Shown here piece by piece: positions 50,558 to 59,252 of a stretch of 64,000 nt of DNA. The stretch is from Hormoscilla sp. GUM202. Lineage in GTDB: Bacteria; Cyanobacteriota; Cyanobacteriia; Cyanobacteriales; Desertifilaceae. The DNA is taken from contig RFFC02000002.1 of the NCBI GenBank assembly GCA_005518205.2, positions 228,970-292,969 of the forward strand, given 5' to 3'. How positions within the stretch are numbered: the stretch's first letter is position 1; each line of letters opens with the position of its first letter. A program made the position numbers and the translations under genes. Under the pieces are notes generated by a model. It was not told where the DNA came from. It was given only the letters and a program-made list of their open reading frames with translations, and searched no databases.

Positions 50558-53500
50558 GTGGAATCTCAATACAATCCAGCATCTATAGAAGAAAAGTGGC
50601 AAAAAACTTGGCTACAACAAGGTTTATACCAAACCAACACCGATACCAAGATACCCAAATTCTATGCCCTATCTATGTTCCCCTATCCATCGGGGAATCT
50701 GCACATGGGACATGTCCGTAACTACACGATTACGGATGTGATCGCCAGGATTCGTCGCATGCACGGCGAGAGGGTACTACATCCCATGGGTTGGGATGCC
50801 TTTGGACTACCGGCTGAAAATGCGGCGATCGCCCGTGGCATCCATCCGGCCCAGTGGACTGAGGAAAATATCGCTCAGATGAAGTCTGAGTTGCAGCGCT
50901 TAGGGCTTTCTTACGATTGGAATTGCGAACTTTCTACCTGTTCGCCGGAATATTACAAGTGGACTCAGTGGATTTTCTTGCAATTTTTAGACGCGGGCCT
51001 GGCTTACCAGAAGGAGGCGGCGGTTAATTGGGATCCGATCGATAAGACAGTCTTGGCAAACGAGCAGGTGGATAGCGAGGGGCGATCCTGGCGTTCTGGT
51101 GCTAAGGTGGAGCGCAAAATGTTGCGGCAGTGGTTCCTCAAAATTACTGACTATGCGGAACAACTGCTGGAAGATTTGGAGAAATTGACCGATTGGCCAG
51201 AGCGGGTGAAGCTGATGCAGGCTAACTGGATTGGTAAATCGGTAGGGGTCACCCTGTCTTTTGAAGTGGTGGGATCCTCCAATCAGAAAGTTACGGTGTT
51301 CACCACTCGTCCGGATACGATTTACGGGGCTACTTACCTTGTCCTGGCGCCGGAACATCCTCTCACCCAGGCGGTGACCACTCCTGACAAGCTGGAAGCA
51401 GTAGAAGCTTTCGTGACAGAAATGGCCTCCTTGGGAGAAATCGATCGCACGGCAACGGATAAGCCGAAACGGGGTATCCCCACCGGGGGCAAGGCGATTA
51501 ATCCCTTTAGCGGTGAGGAAATCCCCATCTGGATTGCTGATTACGTGTTATATGAGTATGGGACCGGTGCGGTGATGGGCGTGCCGGCCCACGATACCCG
51601 GGATTTTAAATTCGCCTCGGAAAATAAGTTGCCGATCGAGGTGGTAATCATGCCGGAACGAGACATGCAACCTCAACCGTTGTCGGCGGCTTTCACTGAC
51701 CCGGGTTTTATGGTCAATTCCGGTCAGTTCAATGGGATGGCTTCTGCCGCTGGGAAACAGGCAGTGATTGAATTGGCGGAAAAACGGGGGATCGGTAAGG
51801 CGCAAGTAAATTATCGGCTCAGGGATTGGTTAATTTCTCGCCAACGTTACTGGGGCGTGCCTATTCCGGTAATTCATTGCCCCAACTGTGGTGTAGTGCC
51901 CGTGCCGGAATCAGATTTGCCTGTGAGTTTGCCGATCGATATCCAGTTGACGGGTAAGGGGGGTTCTCCTTTATCTCTACTTCAAGATTGGGTAAATGTA
52001 GATTGTCCTACTTGTGGTTCTCCAGCAAAGCGGGAAACAGATACGATGGATACATTTGTTGATTCGTCGTGGTATTTCTTGCGCTTTCCTGATGCTAAAA
52101 ATGACGAGCAGTTGTTTGATTCTACCAATACTAATGATTGGATGCCTGTCGATCAGTATGTAGGCGGGATCGAACACGCGATTTTGCATTTGCTTTACTC
52201 GCGGTTCTTTACTAAGGTGCTGCGCGATCGGGGATTACTCAATTTCGACGAACCATTCTCTCGTCTGTTAACTCAGGGTATGGTTCAGGGCTTAACTTAC
52301 CAGAATCCGAGAACGGGAAAATGGATTCCTATCGATCAGGTAGATGCTTCAGATCCCTCTCGTCCTAAGGATGCGGATACGGGAGAACCTCTGGAACTTT
52401 CCTACAAGACCATGTCCAAGTCCAAGTATAACGGCGTGGAACCGGAGGTGGTGGTTAATAAGTATGGTGCAGATACTACCCGCATGTTTATCCTTTTTAA
52501 GGCTCCGCCGGAAAAGGATTTGGAGTGGGATGATGCAGATGTAGAAGGTCAATTTCGCTTTCTGAATCGCGTTTGGCGTTTGGTGGCTGAATTGAAGGAG
52601 TTGCGCGATCGGGAGAGCTCTGAACTGTCTGAGTCCCAGGAGGAAACGGAAGAAGGGATCCGAAGTAATTTGAAAAATCTTGGTTTTCCTGACTATTTGC
52701 GGGAGTCTTTGGTTCATGAAGTCCAGAAGCGGAAGGGAGAACTAAAATCTACTGAGCGGGTGACTCAACCTCAATTGAGATCTTTGGGTTTATCTGAAGC
52801 TTTGATTAAGGAGATGGTGCGGAAACTGCCAACTTCTGTTCTTAAAGGTGGAGTGAAAGTATATTCCGTGCCTCAAGTTAAGGCAGCAATGGAAGCAAAA
52901 TTGTCTCTGCCAGGAACTCACCCAAATAATCGCGAACAGCTCAAAAGGGTTTTGGTTTGGCTAGATGATGTGGTCCCTGAGGCTAAGGCTTTGCGACGGA
53001 CAGTTCATAAGACAATTGATGAGGTCTCAAAAGATTTACAGGGTGGCTACCAATTTAATACTGCGATCTCTGAACTGATGAAGCTGTCTAATGCTCTGGC
53101 GGATGCTAAGTGTAAATTATCTCCTTCTTATGCGGAAGGAATTAAAACTTTGATTTTGCTTTTGGCTCCTTTTGCTCCCCATATCGTTGAGGATTTGTGG
53201 CAGGCGATCGGATACACTGGCTCGGTACATCAACAAAGATGGCCTGTTCTAGATCCTGCTGCTCTAGTGGCTGAAGAAATTACTTTAGTGATTCAAATTG
53301 ATGGCAAAACCAGGGGCACTATTCAGGTTGCCGCTGACTCCGATCAAGAATCTCTGGGACAATTAGCCCGCGAGTCGGAAATTGCTCAGCATTATCTCGC
53401 CGATCGGTCTGTGGAAAAGGTGATTGTGGTGCCGGGACGGAATCTGGTTAATTTTGTGACTGCTCGCCTGGATGATGAGGACCTGGATGATGAGGACCTG

Positions 53501-53605
53501 GATGATGAGGACCTGGATGATGAGGATCTCGATGATGAGGACCTCGATGATGAGGATCTCGATGATGACTACCTAGATGATGATGACTACCTGTATAATA
53601 GTTAA
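50558..53605 (+). CDS. leuS: Leucyl-tRNA synthetase with insertion and acidic tail
   Basis: 1015 residues from a GTG behind TAGGAG, against about 860 expected. HMGH at 49-52, the editing domain with [20 protein letters not shown], and MSKSKYNG near 619-626 mark a complete LeuRS. Between [10 protein letters not shown] (about 684) and [20 protein letters not shown] (from 807) lies an extra block of about 120 residues in the anticodon-binding domain ([56 protein letters not shown]). The C-terminus after FVTARL is a repeat of DDEDL encoded by 15-bp units. The core is intact, so the enzyme is probably active. Confidence 0.97.
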   Translation: MESQYNPASIEEKWQKTWLQQGLYQTNTDTKIPKFYALSMFPYPSGNLHMGHVRNYTITDVIARIRRMHGERVLHPMGWDAFGLPAENAAIARGIHPAQWTEENIAQMKSELQRLGLSYDWNCELSTCSPEYYKWTQWIFLQFLDAGLAYQKEAAVNWDPIDKTVLANEQVDSEGRSWRSGAKVERKMLRQWFLKITDYAEQLLEDLEKLTDWPERVKLMQANWIGKSVGVTLSFEVVGSSNQKVTVFTTRPDTIYGATYLVLAPEHPLTQAVTTPDKLEAVEAFVTEMASLGEIDRTATDKPKRGIPTGGKAINPFSGEEIPIWIADYVLYEYGTGAVMGVPAHDTRDFKFASENKLPIEVVIMPERDMQPQPLSAAFTDPGFMVNSGQFNGMASAAGKQAVIELAEKRGIGKAQVNYRLRDWLISRQRYWGVPIPVIHCPNCGVVPVPESDLPVSLPIDIQLTGKGGSPLSLLQDWVNVDCPTCGSPAKRETDTMDTFVDSSWYFLRFPDAKNDEQLFDSTNTNDWMPVDQYVGGIEHAILHLLYSRFFTKVLRDRGLLNFDEPFSRLLTQGMVQGLTYQNPRTGKWIPIDQVDASDPSRPKDADTGEPLELSYKTMSKSKYNGVEPEVVVNKYGADTTRMFILFKAPPEKDLEWDDADVEGQFRFLNRVWRLVAELKELRDRESSELSESQEETEEGIRSNLKNLGFPDYLRESLVHEVQKRKGELKSTERVTQPQLRSLGLSEALIKEMVRKLPTSVLKGGVKVYSVPQVKAAMEAKLSLPGTHPNNREQLKRVLVWLDDVVPEAKALRRTVHKTIDEVSKDLQGGYQFNTAISELMKLSNALADAKCKLSPSYAEGIKTLILLLAPFAPHIVEDLWQAIGYTGSVHQQRWPVLDPAALVAEEITLVIQIDGKTRGTIQVAADSDQESLGQLARESEIAQHYLADRSVEKVIVVPGRNLVNFVTARLDDEDLDDEDLDDEDLDDEDLDDEDLDDEDLDDDYLDDDDYLYNS

Positions 53606-53718
53606 TGGTGTTAATTGTTAGTGGTGTGTTGTCAGTTGTCAGTACCATCGGCTATAGCAGGTGATTATGCTTGAGAACAAAAATACAATTCCCCTTCCTT
53701 ATCTGGACAACTGTCGCC

Positions 53719-53816
53719 GGATCCCCCCCAAACCCCCCCGTGCGTTACAAGGCAGAGCCTCGTAACGAGGGGGGGCTTCAAAAGCCCCCCTTCTTAAGGG
53801 GGGTTTGGGGGGATCC
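53719..53816. repeat. Large inverted repeat between convergent leuS and the CHAT gene
   Basis: GGATCCCCCCCAAACCCCCC at the left is mirrored by GGGGTTTGGGGGGATCC at the right, with an inner AGGCAGAGCCTCGTAACGAGG and CCCCCC repeats. It is the kind of G/C-run hairpin common in cyanobacterial genomes and may terminate both transcripts. Confidence 0.75.
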
Positions 53817-53863
53817 CCTGCAACTACTTTTACTTTTGCTCACACCCTCTGGACGGGATCCCG

Positions 53864-56770
53864 TCACCAAGGGCTGCCAATCAGTGTAAATCCTGCCCAG
53901 TAAGATGGATGGGTTGCATCTATGTTTTCATTCCCGAGACGCCTTGCCAGTCCTGGTGCCAAGGTGTCTTTTTGGTACCCAGGCTTCACTTCTCCTCGGA
54001 TCATGGCTATTTGGGCCTGCTGTAGGGCGGTGGCTTTGATGGGTTGCCTGGGGGTTAAACCCCCGGGCTGTGGAAGCAGATGCTGGTAAAATTTTGTCAT
54101 TAACCCTAGGGTGCCTGCATCGCTGACTAGCCATAAACTGGCTAGCACTGATTTTACTCCTGCTTGTACTGCTAACCCGGCAATGCCGAATTCTGTCTTT
54201 TCATCTCCAATTGCTGTACGGCAGGCACTTAATACTAATAGTTCTACTGTTGGCGTTTCGTGCCATTTTAATTCCCTGAGTTGCTCTAATTTTACCTTGC
54301 GGTCCCACAACTGGATGAAGGAATGGTCCCGATCGCGAAAGTCGGCATGGGTTGCTAAATGTACGATCTGATGTTGGCGGCGCTTGGCCTTAAGATTAGG
54401 GAGTGTGAATTCTTGGTTGAGGAAATAGGTTTGGTCTTTTCGCCAGATGGAGGCGATCGCTGCTAATTCTACTGGCACTGCTGGCAGGGGTTGTTGATTG
54501 GTAAATTCCGATGCTCCCATTGCCAATAGTTGGGTATTTTCCAGTCCAGTATAGCTAGCATCTGTTAAACTGACGGAGGGGATTAGGGAAATGCTATATT
54601 TTTCTACGAGAAACTTTTGCCCGTCATGTAATGCTGCTAGGGGTAACGATCGCAATCCTGCATCTAGGGAGAAGACTAGGGTGTTGATTCCTTGGGCTTG
54701 CAACTGGCTTTCTATGGGCTCGATCAGCCAATTATAGAGTTTCTGAGCTGGTTGCTTGTAGAATTCGATCCGAGGATTGCTGACCAAGGTGCGAAATTCT
54801 TTTGCCGTTCTCAGCAGTTCTTTCTGACTGACGGGGACGCTTTTAACTATGGTTTCTCCTGGTAACACTGCCATCATTGTTAATTGCTCTGGTGAGGCGA
54901 TCGCATAAACTATTGCTGGCTTTTGTCCGGTTTGCTTTTCTATTTTACCCAGCATCTCTTTGATACTGGTATATTTTTTTATTTCTGGAATAATATTTTC
55001 TCCGAATTTATTAATGAATTGGTTACTCCAGATTCCTTCTATTTGCCGTATTTTTATCTCAGGATTGCTGAGGTACCGTTCCGGAACAATCAGCCTATTG
55101 CTTATTTCTGTAGCAATCCCTCGGACGGCGATTTTGGATAGGGAATTATCGCCCAATTCCCCCGACGCGCGATCGCGATCCTGCTGCCCAGCCCCTAGGC
55201 GATCGCGAGCAGAAACTAGGACATTCTCTCCATTAAATGGATTTAATATTTCGGGGACATTATTAACAGTGCTTTGATCTACAAAAGAATTTAATTCAGT
55301 GTTTCGATCTACAAAAGAATTTAATTCAGTAAAAAATATGGGAGTTGCTGTCAATTCTAATGTTGCAGATTGATTGTTATTGCGATCGTTAGCATTGAAG
55401 TCACCAAATTGATCGAATGGCAGTAATTCTGCCGAAAAATGTTGATCGCTTCTGGCATGCTGGTGCCTCCAACTCCCGCGATCGACATCAAGACGATCGC
55501 CTCTGGCATGCTGGTGCCTCGAACGAATGCGATCGTCGATAATTTCTGGTAGTCTGATGCTCGCGAAACCAGCACCGTCTTGATGTCGATCGCCTCTGGC
55601 ATGCTGGTACCCCGAACTCCCGCGATCGTCTATACTTCTGTCTGTCCTCAACTCGTAATCCGATCGCCCATGGGTGGCATCAGCTATGCGCCCATGCTTG
55701 TCACTGTCTGCTATAAATGGACTATGGACTTGACTGGCCCTGCGGTCTACAGGATCGATGTTAGTTGGGCGCGAACTCATTTCTGGGGAAGATAGTTTGG
55801 TAATCTCAGAACGCCGGACCGTGGCGCGATCGCTACGCGAAAAATCGAATTGATTGGATATAGCATCTCTAGGGGTGAATAGTTCTGTTCTGGGTTCTTC
55901 TCTTCCTGAAATCCCAGAACCAGTCAATGCTATTTCCCCATTTTCATTAACTCTTACCTTATCAGCATGACGGTTAACTCTGCCGCCAGTCAGCAATTCC
56001 GGGAGAGACTGCTGAGGTCGTTCTATGGGAAGCTGAGAGTCATAAAAGTCTGATAGTGGAATCTCTAAACTCAGTCTGCTTCCTTTAGCTGTGATGCGGA
56101 CTAAGTTTTCACCGGGAATTTTTTGGAATTTGATCGTCCCTCTTGGGGTTTCTAGGATCAAAGCCTCTCCTGGCATCACTCTCAGAATTCGTTGCTGGAG
56201 AAAACGCGCTCGACTTCTACTGTTCAACCTGTCAAACCTCAAGAAGTCGGGGTTTCCCACAAGGTCAGACCAATTGTTTTCCCCACTGACATTGAACCAG
56301 TTCAGTCTGCCAAAGCGAATGCCTGTAGCTGTGGTGGGGATGAAGGCCGCTGGCACGTTTAGACTGGCATTGGGACCGAAGATTATCCCTGCTGGGTTGA
56401 GTAAAAATAGGTTGGAGTTGCCCCCTGTAACTTGAATTAAGCCGTTAATAATGGATACTTGGCCCCCCGTAACTCGCCCCAAGATATTGCGGATATTGGG
56501 GTTCGACAGAAAGTTGGCGATCTGTCCTTCACTGAGGTTAAATTTCTCAAAGCTGTGGAACAGATTTGCTTCATCTCCCGATAGCTGACCGCCGTGAATG
56601 TTTAATTGATTGCCTTTGGGCGTGACTTGGGTTCCCGTACCGTCATCTGCTGGCACAATTGGCTGTGCTTTGGCTGCGATCGCGTTTGTAGTAAGCGCTA
56701 AAGCGCTTCCCAAGAGGCAAGCCGCGCATAGCAATAGGGCTGAAGCAATGCGATCGCTCTTTTTTTTCAT
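53864..56770 (-). CDS. Secreted haemagglutinin-domain protein with CHAT protease domain
   Basis: 968 residues. A signal peptide is followed by a filamentous-haemagglutinin TPS domain (about 45-200: GNQLNIHGGQLSGDEANLFH, NSNLFLLNPAGIIFGPNASL). The middle (about 330-460) is low complexity and repeats HARGDRH-type units encoded by HIP1-rich DNA. The C-terminal 300 residues are a CHAT (caspase HetF-associated with TPR) domain with H808 in HLATHADF and C850 in VLSACRTA, the catalytic dyad. TPS domains direct secretion through a two-partner transporter, so this looks like an exported caspase-like protease; no TpsB gene is nearby. Part of the signal peptide is encoded by a copy of the GTAGTAAG hairpin repeat. 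Confidence 0.88.
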   Translation of the reverse strand: MKKKSDRIASALLLCAACLLGSALALTTNAIAAKAQPIVPADDGTGTQVTPKGNQLNIHGGQLSGDEANLFHSFEKFNLSEGQIANFLSNPNIRNILGRVTGGQVSIINGLIQVTGGNSNLFLLNPAGIIFGPNASLNVPAAFIPTTATGIRFGRLNWFNVSGENNWSDLVGNPDFLRFDRLNSRSRARFLQQRILRVMPGEALILETPRGTIKFQKIPGENLVRITAKGSRLSLEIPLSDFYDSQLPIERPQQSLPELLTGGRVNRHADKVRVNENGEIALTGSGISGREEPRTELFTPRDAISNQFDFSRSDRATVRRSEITKLSSPEMSSRPTNIDPVDRRASQVHSPFIADSDKHGRIADATHGRSDYELRTDRSIDDRGSSGYQHARGDRHQDGAGFASIRLPEIIDDRIRSRHQHARGDRLDVDRGSWRHQHARSDQHFSAELLPFDQFGDFNANDRNNNQSATLELTATPIFFTELNSFVDRNTELNSFVDQSTVNNVPEILNPFNGENVLVSARDRLGAGQQDRDRASGELGDNSLSKIAVRGIATEISNRLIVPERYLSNPEIKIRQIEGIWSNQFINKFGENIIPEIKKYTSIKEMLGKIEKQTGQKPAIVYAIASPEQLTMMAVLPGETIVKSVPVSQKELLRTAKEFRTLVSNPRIEFYKQPAQKLYNWLIEPIESQLQAQGINTLVFSLDAGLRSLPLAALHDGQKFLVEKYSISLIPSVSLTDASYTGLENTQLLAMGASEFTNQQPLPAVPVELAAIASIWRKDQTYFLNQEFTLPNLKAKRRQHQIVHLATHADFRDRDHSFIQLWDRKVKLEQLRELKWHETPTVELLVLSACRTAIGDEKTEFGIAGLAVQAGVKSVLASLWLVSDAGTLGLMTKFYQHLLPQPGGLTPRQPIKATALQQAQIAMIRGEVKPGYQKDTLAPGLARRLGNENIDATHPSYWAGFTLIGSPW

Positions 56771-57121
56771 ATTTCTTCACATAAAACCTCTTGTTACTTA
56801 TCTTACACTATTTTTCAAACGTTGCTACAGTTCTGGCGCGAAAGATCTCTTGCTTCGCTGGAGGGGGGGGTCAAAGAGAAGAAACCGGGTTTCTGCGACA
56901 AAATCTGGCGTAACAAAGCAATATTCGATCTTGAACCCGGTTTCTGGCACCCACGGGATGGCCCCGGTGAACTTTTGCCTCATCAACGGTTTTGACCGCT
57001 TTGGAAATTACCTTAGTTAGGAGACTAGCCGGTTATCATAAAATGTCCAGCCGGCGATCGCGCTTTCAGAGGGCTAAATCGAACCGCGATCGCGACTGGA
57101 CTGTTTTTCACTGGTGCAATA
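56771..57121. other. Intergenic region with a MITE relative
   Basis: Separates the divergent CHAT gene and the gene at 57,122. It contains the MITE copy at 56,866-57,000 and two HIP1 sites near 57,055-57,090. No gene is supported. Confidence 0.5.
56866..57000. mobile_element. Second, degraded copy of the 165-bp MITE family
   Basis: Read in reverse orientation this matches the element at 22,495-22,659: GAAACCGGGTTTCTGCGACA, GTAACAAAGCAATATT, ACCCGGTTTCTGGC and the end ATCAACGGTTTTGACCGC. The left end has a deletion and no target duplication is recognisable. Confidence 0.65.
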
Positions 57122-57682
57122 ATGGATATTACACGTTTTCAAAGATCTACCGTTCATTTTACTCCAGAGGTTTCGGTTGAAGGCTATAAGTCACCGGACG
57201 GGGAGTATCGGGTTGGGTTAAGTGGAGCAAGTGAAGCTCTGGGCTACCGCAGCAACTGGCTTTTACGGGTTACCGCTTCTGGGAAAAAAACCTTGAAAGC
57301 TTTACAGGACTTGGGTTTTACAGGCTACCAGTTAGAAGGTGAAGTTGCCGAGCGTGGTGAAGGTGTTCGCGGCGCTTCCCGTGTCAAAACTATCTCCTTG
57401 GACGATTTTAGCTTTCTCATTATCTATGCTGCGGCAAAAGGTAAACCTCAGGCGATCGCACTCAACCGAGCGTTAGTCAAAATGTCCCTGTATGACTTCT
57501 TCTGCAATGCTTTTGGCGATCGCCTCCTGACATTTGAGGAAAAGCTTGATATATTTTACAAGTCTTATGCTGAAACGATTGACTGGCTAGCCGAGGACCG
57601 GTTGGAGATTGAGGCGCTACGGCTCTGGGGAGACCCGCCAGAACTCATAAACTGGAATGCCAGCTTTTTGATTTTGGACTGA
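57122..57682 (+). CDS. Conserved cyanobacterial hypothetical protein
   Basis: 186 residues. FTPEVSVEGYKSPDGEYRVG then LSGASEALGYRSNWLLRVT and KTISLDDFSFLIIYAAAKGK follow a pattern I associate with a family of cyanobacterial proteins that resemble the N-terminal part of phage antirepressors (BRO/KilA-like), but the function is unknown. The start ATG lies behind GGTGCAATA, with no strong RBS. No phage genes are adjacent. It may be a DNA-binding or regulatory protein; confidence in the gene is higher than in any role. Confidence 0.7.
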   Translation: MDITRFQRSTVHFTPEVSVEGYKSPDGEYRVGLSGASEALGYRSNWLLRVTASGKKTLKALQDLGFTGYQLEGEVAERGEGVRGASRVKTISLDDFSFLIIYAAAKGKPQAIALNRALVKMSLYDFFCNAFGDRLLTFEEKLDIFYKSYAETIDWLAEDRLEIEALRLWGDPPELINWNASFLILD

Positions 57683-58273
57683 GGGGCGCCCATCCCCCGT
57701 CCGAATTGTTTTGTTTTCGCTCTTGGCAGTTCCCACAACTACAAATGACCCGCTCCCGCGATCGGCTTCACCCTCTCATCGGTTCCGCGATCGCTGTCGC
57801 CTCCGAAAGAAACCCGGTTTCTGCTATATCCCAGGTTTCAAATGGGTAGTGCGAGTAGCATTCCCTCGGGACGCGGCGAACTGGCAAACGCTGGCATCCG
57901 ACATTTGCATTTTTCCTTTGAGACTTTCCGCACGACAAAATGTAGTATTTTTGTGGATCCCTAAAGACCTTATTAGGTAAAGATCGCAGCAGGCATGAAG
58001 ATCATTACATACTACAAATCTATTGACTCTATTCTCAGTACGGCCTGTAATCCACCTTTTTCGTTGAAGATTACTTTGTAGTACATTTGTGGTGCGGAAT
58101 GTGGGTTAAATTAAAAGGAGATCTGAAAAGTCGAGAACAAGTCTGTTTTTCTGTTGAGCCGCGCTCTCTAAAAACCTGATTTTTCCATGTGTTGCTACCC
58201 TTTTTAGGCAGACTCTCAAATGTGCTTTAATTGTTAGCGCTCTCTCTCGAACTCAGATTGAATTAGGCAGTCG
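57683..58273. other. Intergenic region without a supported gene
   Basis: GAAACCCGGTTTCTGCTATA near 57,809 is a partial copy of the AACCCGGTTT repeat. AT-rich sequence at 58,000-58,230 has no clear ORF. I see no RNA gene. Confidence 0.45.
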
Positions 58274-59206
58274 CTAAGCTGGTTCGAGCTTCCACTTTTG
58301 GTTATCACCGCCGTGTTTGGTCCACAGCAGAACATTATCTCCCTCTCCTTGACCTGTACCGTCAAGTACCTTACCGCTAGTGATGACAATAAAATAGTAC
58401 CCATTGCCAGCATCTTCGAGTCGCCATTTCTGGTTGTCACCGCCGTGTTTAGTCCACAACAGAACGTTATCTCCCTCTCCTTGACCCGTACCGTCGAGCG
58501 CTAGGCCGTTAGTAGTCGTGATGAAATAGTAGCCATTGCCAGCATCCTCAAATTTCCACTTTTGATTGTTGCCACCGTGCTGAGTCCACAGCAGAACGTT
58601 ATCACCACTCTTTAAACCTGTGCCGTCGAGTACCTTGCTGCTGGTGATGACAACATTTTTGAAGCCGCTCGTAATTGGACCGCCAGCGATCGCATCAGCA
58701 AAGTACATATAATTCCGGGGTGACACTATCGCCTGACCTGAATTCCATTGAGCGATAAATTTGGCCCCGTCACGATCCCTGACAGTGGCGAGATCTTGAT
58801 TCTCGTGCGCTGCTGATTTAACCAGGTGAATCAGAGAAAGAGAAGCCTGATAGCTTATGGCTTGTTGACTACTTTGCAGGAATAACCCTTTCCAAGGTAA
58901 GACCGTGAGTTGATTCCCAGAGCGATCTAAACTAAAAATTAAGCCAGTGTCGATTTGATAGGAGAGCATCTGAGTCAGATCGTAAGAAAACTCCGTGCTC
59001 ATCAAAGTGTTGGCAATCTCGCCAAACTGGTGGCCGACCGTATCGCTAGACGCATTTCCAAACCAAGTGCTAAACGGAGTCCCTCCTGTAATAGCAGCTT
59101 GCTGCGCTTGTTGGGCCATAGTGACTGCTGTTTGGTGGGCCTGCTGGATAAGAGCCTGCTGCTGCTGGCTCCCCCCCGTAAAATGGATATTTCCAGAATT
59201 GCTCAT
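58274..59206 (-). CDS. Protein with C-terminal ricin-type lectin domain
   Basis: 310 residues. The C-terminal 140 residues form a beta-trefoil of three repeats (KVLDGTGQGEGDNVLLWTKH, then GGDNQKW), each with the ricin-type Q-x-W motif: NNQKW, DNQKW, DNQKW. The N-terminal 170 residues start with a Gln/Ala-rich amphipathic stretch (QQQQALIQQAHQTAVTMAQQ) and a domain I do not recognise (YDLTQMLSYQIDTGLIFSLD). There is no signal peptide. It follows the LamG-phospholipase D gene after 46 bases on the same strand and is probably co-transcribed. Binding a glycan and delivering or stabilising the partner is inferred. Confidence 0.82.
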   Translation of the reverse strand: MSNSGNIHFTGGSQQQQALIQQAHQTAVTMAQQAQQAAITGGTPFSTWFGNASSDTVGHQFGEIANTLMSTEFSYDLTQMLSYQIDTGLIFSLDRSGNQLTVLPWKGLFLQSSQQAISYQASLSLIHLVKSAAHENQDLATVRDRDGAKFIAQWNSGQAIVSPRNYMYFADAIAGGPITSGFKNVVITSSKVLDGTGLKSGDNVLLWTQHGGNNQKWKFEDAGNGYYFITTTNGLALDGTGQGEGDNVLLWTKHGGDNQKWRLEDAGNGYYFIVITSGKVLDGTGQGEGDNVLLWTKHGGDNQKWKLEPA

Positions 59207-59252
59207 GTTCGTTACCTCATTCGATTAAATGCTGCATTTACTTTTTGACTAG

